Assembly: GCA_026770585.1 (NCBI GenBank)
Contig: MU647261.1
Span: forward strand, 1-24,743
Direction of reading: 5' to 3'
DNA length: 24,743 nt
Origin: Baffinella frigidus
Taxonomy: Eukaryota; Cryptophyceae; Cryptomonadales; Baffinellaceae
Part shown: positions 23,958 to 24,743 of the stretch, piece by piece
Layout of the letters: each line of letters starts with the position of its first letter
Numbering within the stretch: the stretch's first letter is position 1
Program-made: the position numbers and the translations under genes
The notes under the pieces: generated by a model
Told to the model about the DNA's origin: nothing
The model's input: only the letters and a program-made list of their open reading frames with translations
Databases searched by the model: none

Positions 23958-24653
23958 ATGCCCGCCAGTCAGACTTCTTGGACAAACGCAATGCATGACA
24001 CGAACAACACAACGGAAATGTCTGCACACTGCAGCACAGACGAAATTACCGAAACCAGCAAAGATGCGCAATGGCGCACAGCAGATGACTCGCACTGGTG
24101 TACCAACACTTTCTCGCAAGCACAGCACTACTTCAACGCAACGTTGCACATCTCCGTAGAAACGGAGGACATTCCGAGTGCTCTCAGCATGATGGGCGCG
24201 CAGAAGGAGGTCGCTGCGTCGCTTGCTGCGGCTGCAGCCAAGTCAGTTGACAGACGGAAAAAATCAGCGCGCTTCTATTCCGCCTGGATGTGGCAACAGC
24301 ATTCGACCCAGAAAGAGAGCGTTTACTGGTACAAACGACACATCCTGAAGATCGACGCCAAGATTGCCCAACTCACGGCCCGGCGTAACAAACTCGCTGT
24401 TTCGGTCAGTGTCGCAGTGACACAAGCGTCGAAAGCGTCCAATGTCTCACCTGGTATCATACACAAGACCATGCGCAAACATACACAGCAAACGACGACT
24501 ACGGGAGCGATGGCGCTGCCATCGCCGTCTCTGTCGACAACAACGACAACAACGCCATCATCCGGCACACAGCAGCCCGATGATGAGAACTACAGATACA
24601 GAAACGCAGTTAAGAATCCACTTAAGAGACGGAATTGTATCGTGTTCATGTAG
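23958..24653 (+). CDS. hypothetical protein, 231 aa
   Basis: The start is ATG at 23958, with A/T-rich elements 26 bp upstream. The first ~75 residues are polar, rich in Thr, Ser and Asp with four Trp/Cys positions. Residues ~85-155 form a long, basic, Ala-rich helical region (KEVAASLAAAAAKSVDRRKK, then WYKRHILKIDAKIAQLTARR) that could be coiled coil. A Thr/Ser/Pro-rich linker (~175-210) follows. The last residues are basic and hydrophobic (KRRNCIVFM). No family is recognised. The TAG stop (24651-24653) lies in the first unit of a 19-bp minisatellite. Confidence 0.7.
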   Translation: MPASQTSWTNAMHDTNNTTEMSAHCSTDEITETSKDAQWRTADDSHWCTNTFSQAQHYFNATLHISVETEDIPSALSMMGAQKEVAASLAAAAAKSVDRRKKSARFYSAWMWQQHSTQKESVYWYKRHILKIDAKIAQLTARRNKLAVSVSVAVTQASKASNVSPGIIHKTMRKHTQQTTTTGAMALPSPSLSTTTTTTPSSGTQQPDDENYRYRNAVKNPLKRRNCIVFM

Positions 24654-24743
24654 AGCATGAGCCTGGGTGTAGAGCATGAGCCTGGGTGTAGAGCATGAGC
24701 CTGGGTGTAGAGCATGAGCCTGGGTGTAGAGCATGAGGCTGGG
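24649..24743. repeat. 19-bp minisatellite at the window end, 5 units
   Basis: Five exact-period units (TGTAGAGCATGAGCCTGGG; the last has one change) fill 24649-24743 and reach the window edge. The first contains the stop codon of the preceding gene. The period is not a multiple of three. Confidence 0.95.

Noticed and set aside
24630-24653. CaaX prenylation box at the C-terminus of the terminal gene
   Set aside because: The tail ends C-I-V-F-M, with four residues after Cys instead of three, so it does not fit CaaX.

Overview
This window looks like part of a large double-stranded DNA virus of a eukaryote, or a virus-derived island in a eukaryotic genome. Genes are packed on both strands with 50-350 bp gaps. 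Several genes end in eukaryotic poly(A) signals (AATAAA or ATTAAA, two of them followed by GT-rich tracts). Two genes carry convincing GT-AG introns. There are short inverted-repeat (MITE-like) elements and lineage-restricted proteins mixed with ankyrin, MYND, Nudix, disulfide-isomerase-like and DUF2828 proteins. No hallmark gene (capsid, polymerase, packaging ATPase) is present, so the group cannot be fixed. Pandoravirus-like or mirusvirus-like protist viruses are compatible guesses; a compact protist chromosome is not excluded. There is no bacterial signal: no Shine-Dalgarno pattern or operons, and no tRNA, rRNA or CRISPR.

Layout. 1-870: minisatellites and one weak minus-strand gene. 871-1474: small basic protein, its poly(A) signal, then two nested MITEs. 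1471-8525: two very long minus-strand genes, a 1325-aa protein (nuclease-like N-terminus, long coiled coil, Gly/Ala tail) and a 943-aa Tcp11-like protein. 8526-13276: a plus-strand basic protein, an acidic protein, a small amphipathic-repeat protein, a Nudix hydrolase, a second MITE copy and an 85-aa protein. 13277-16089: a DUF2828 N-terminal-half protein divergent from an ankyrin/F-box-like protein. 16317-18754: a MYND-finger gene with a 107-nt intron, divergent from a Cys-rich protein. 18997-21084: a secreted/ER disulfide-isomerase-like protein, a small ankyrin protein and an unknown protein. 21373-23780: full-length DUF2828/vWA gene with a 158-nt intron. 23958-24743: a last unknown gene ending inside a 19-bp minisatellite.

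Themes. (i) Reading through two apparent early stops as introns restores a complete MYND finger and a complete DUF2828/vWA C-terminus. (ii) Tandem repeats repeatedly begin at stop codons, and one MITE sits exactly on a stop codon. (iii) TATA-like boxes lie 25-27 bp upstream of four start codons, implying very short leaders. (iv) Several intergenic regions hold paired palindromic or direct-repeat sites resembling host transcription-factor sites. The genes look like accessory host-interaction and regulatory functions rather than a single pathway; the two DUF2828 paralogues are the clearest candidates for working together.
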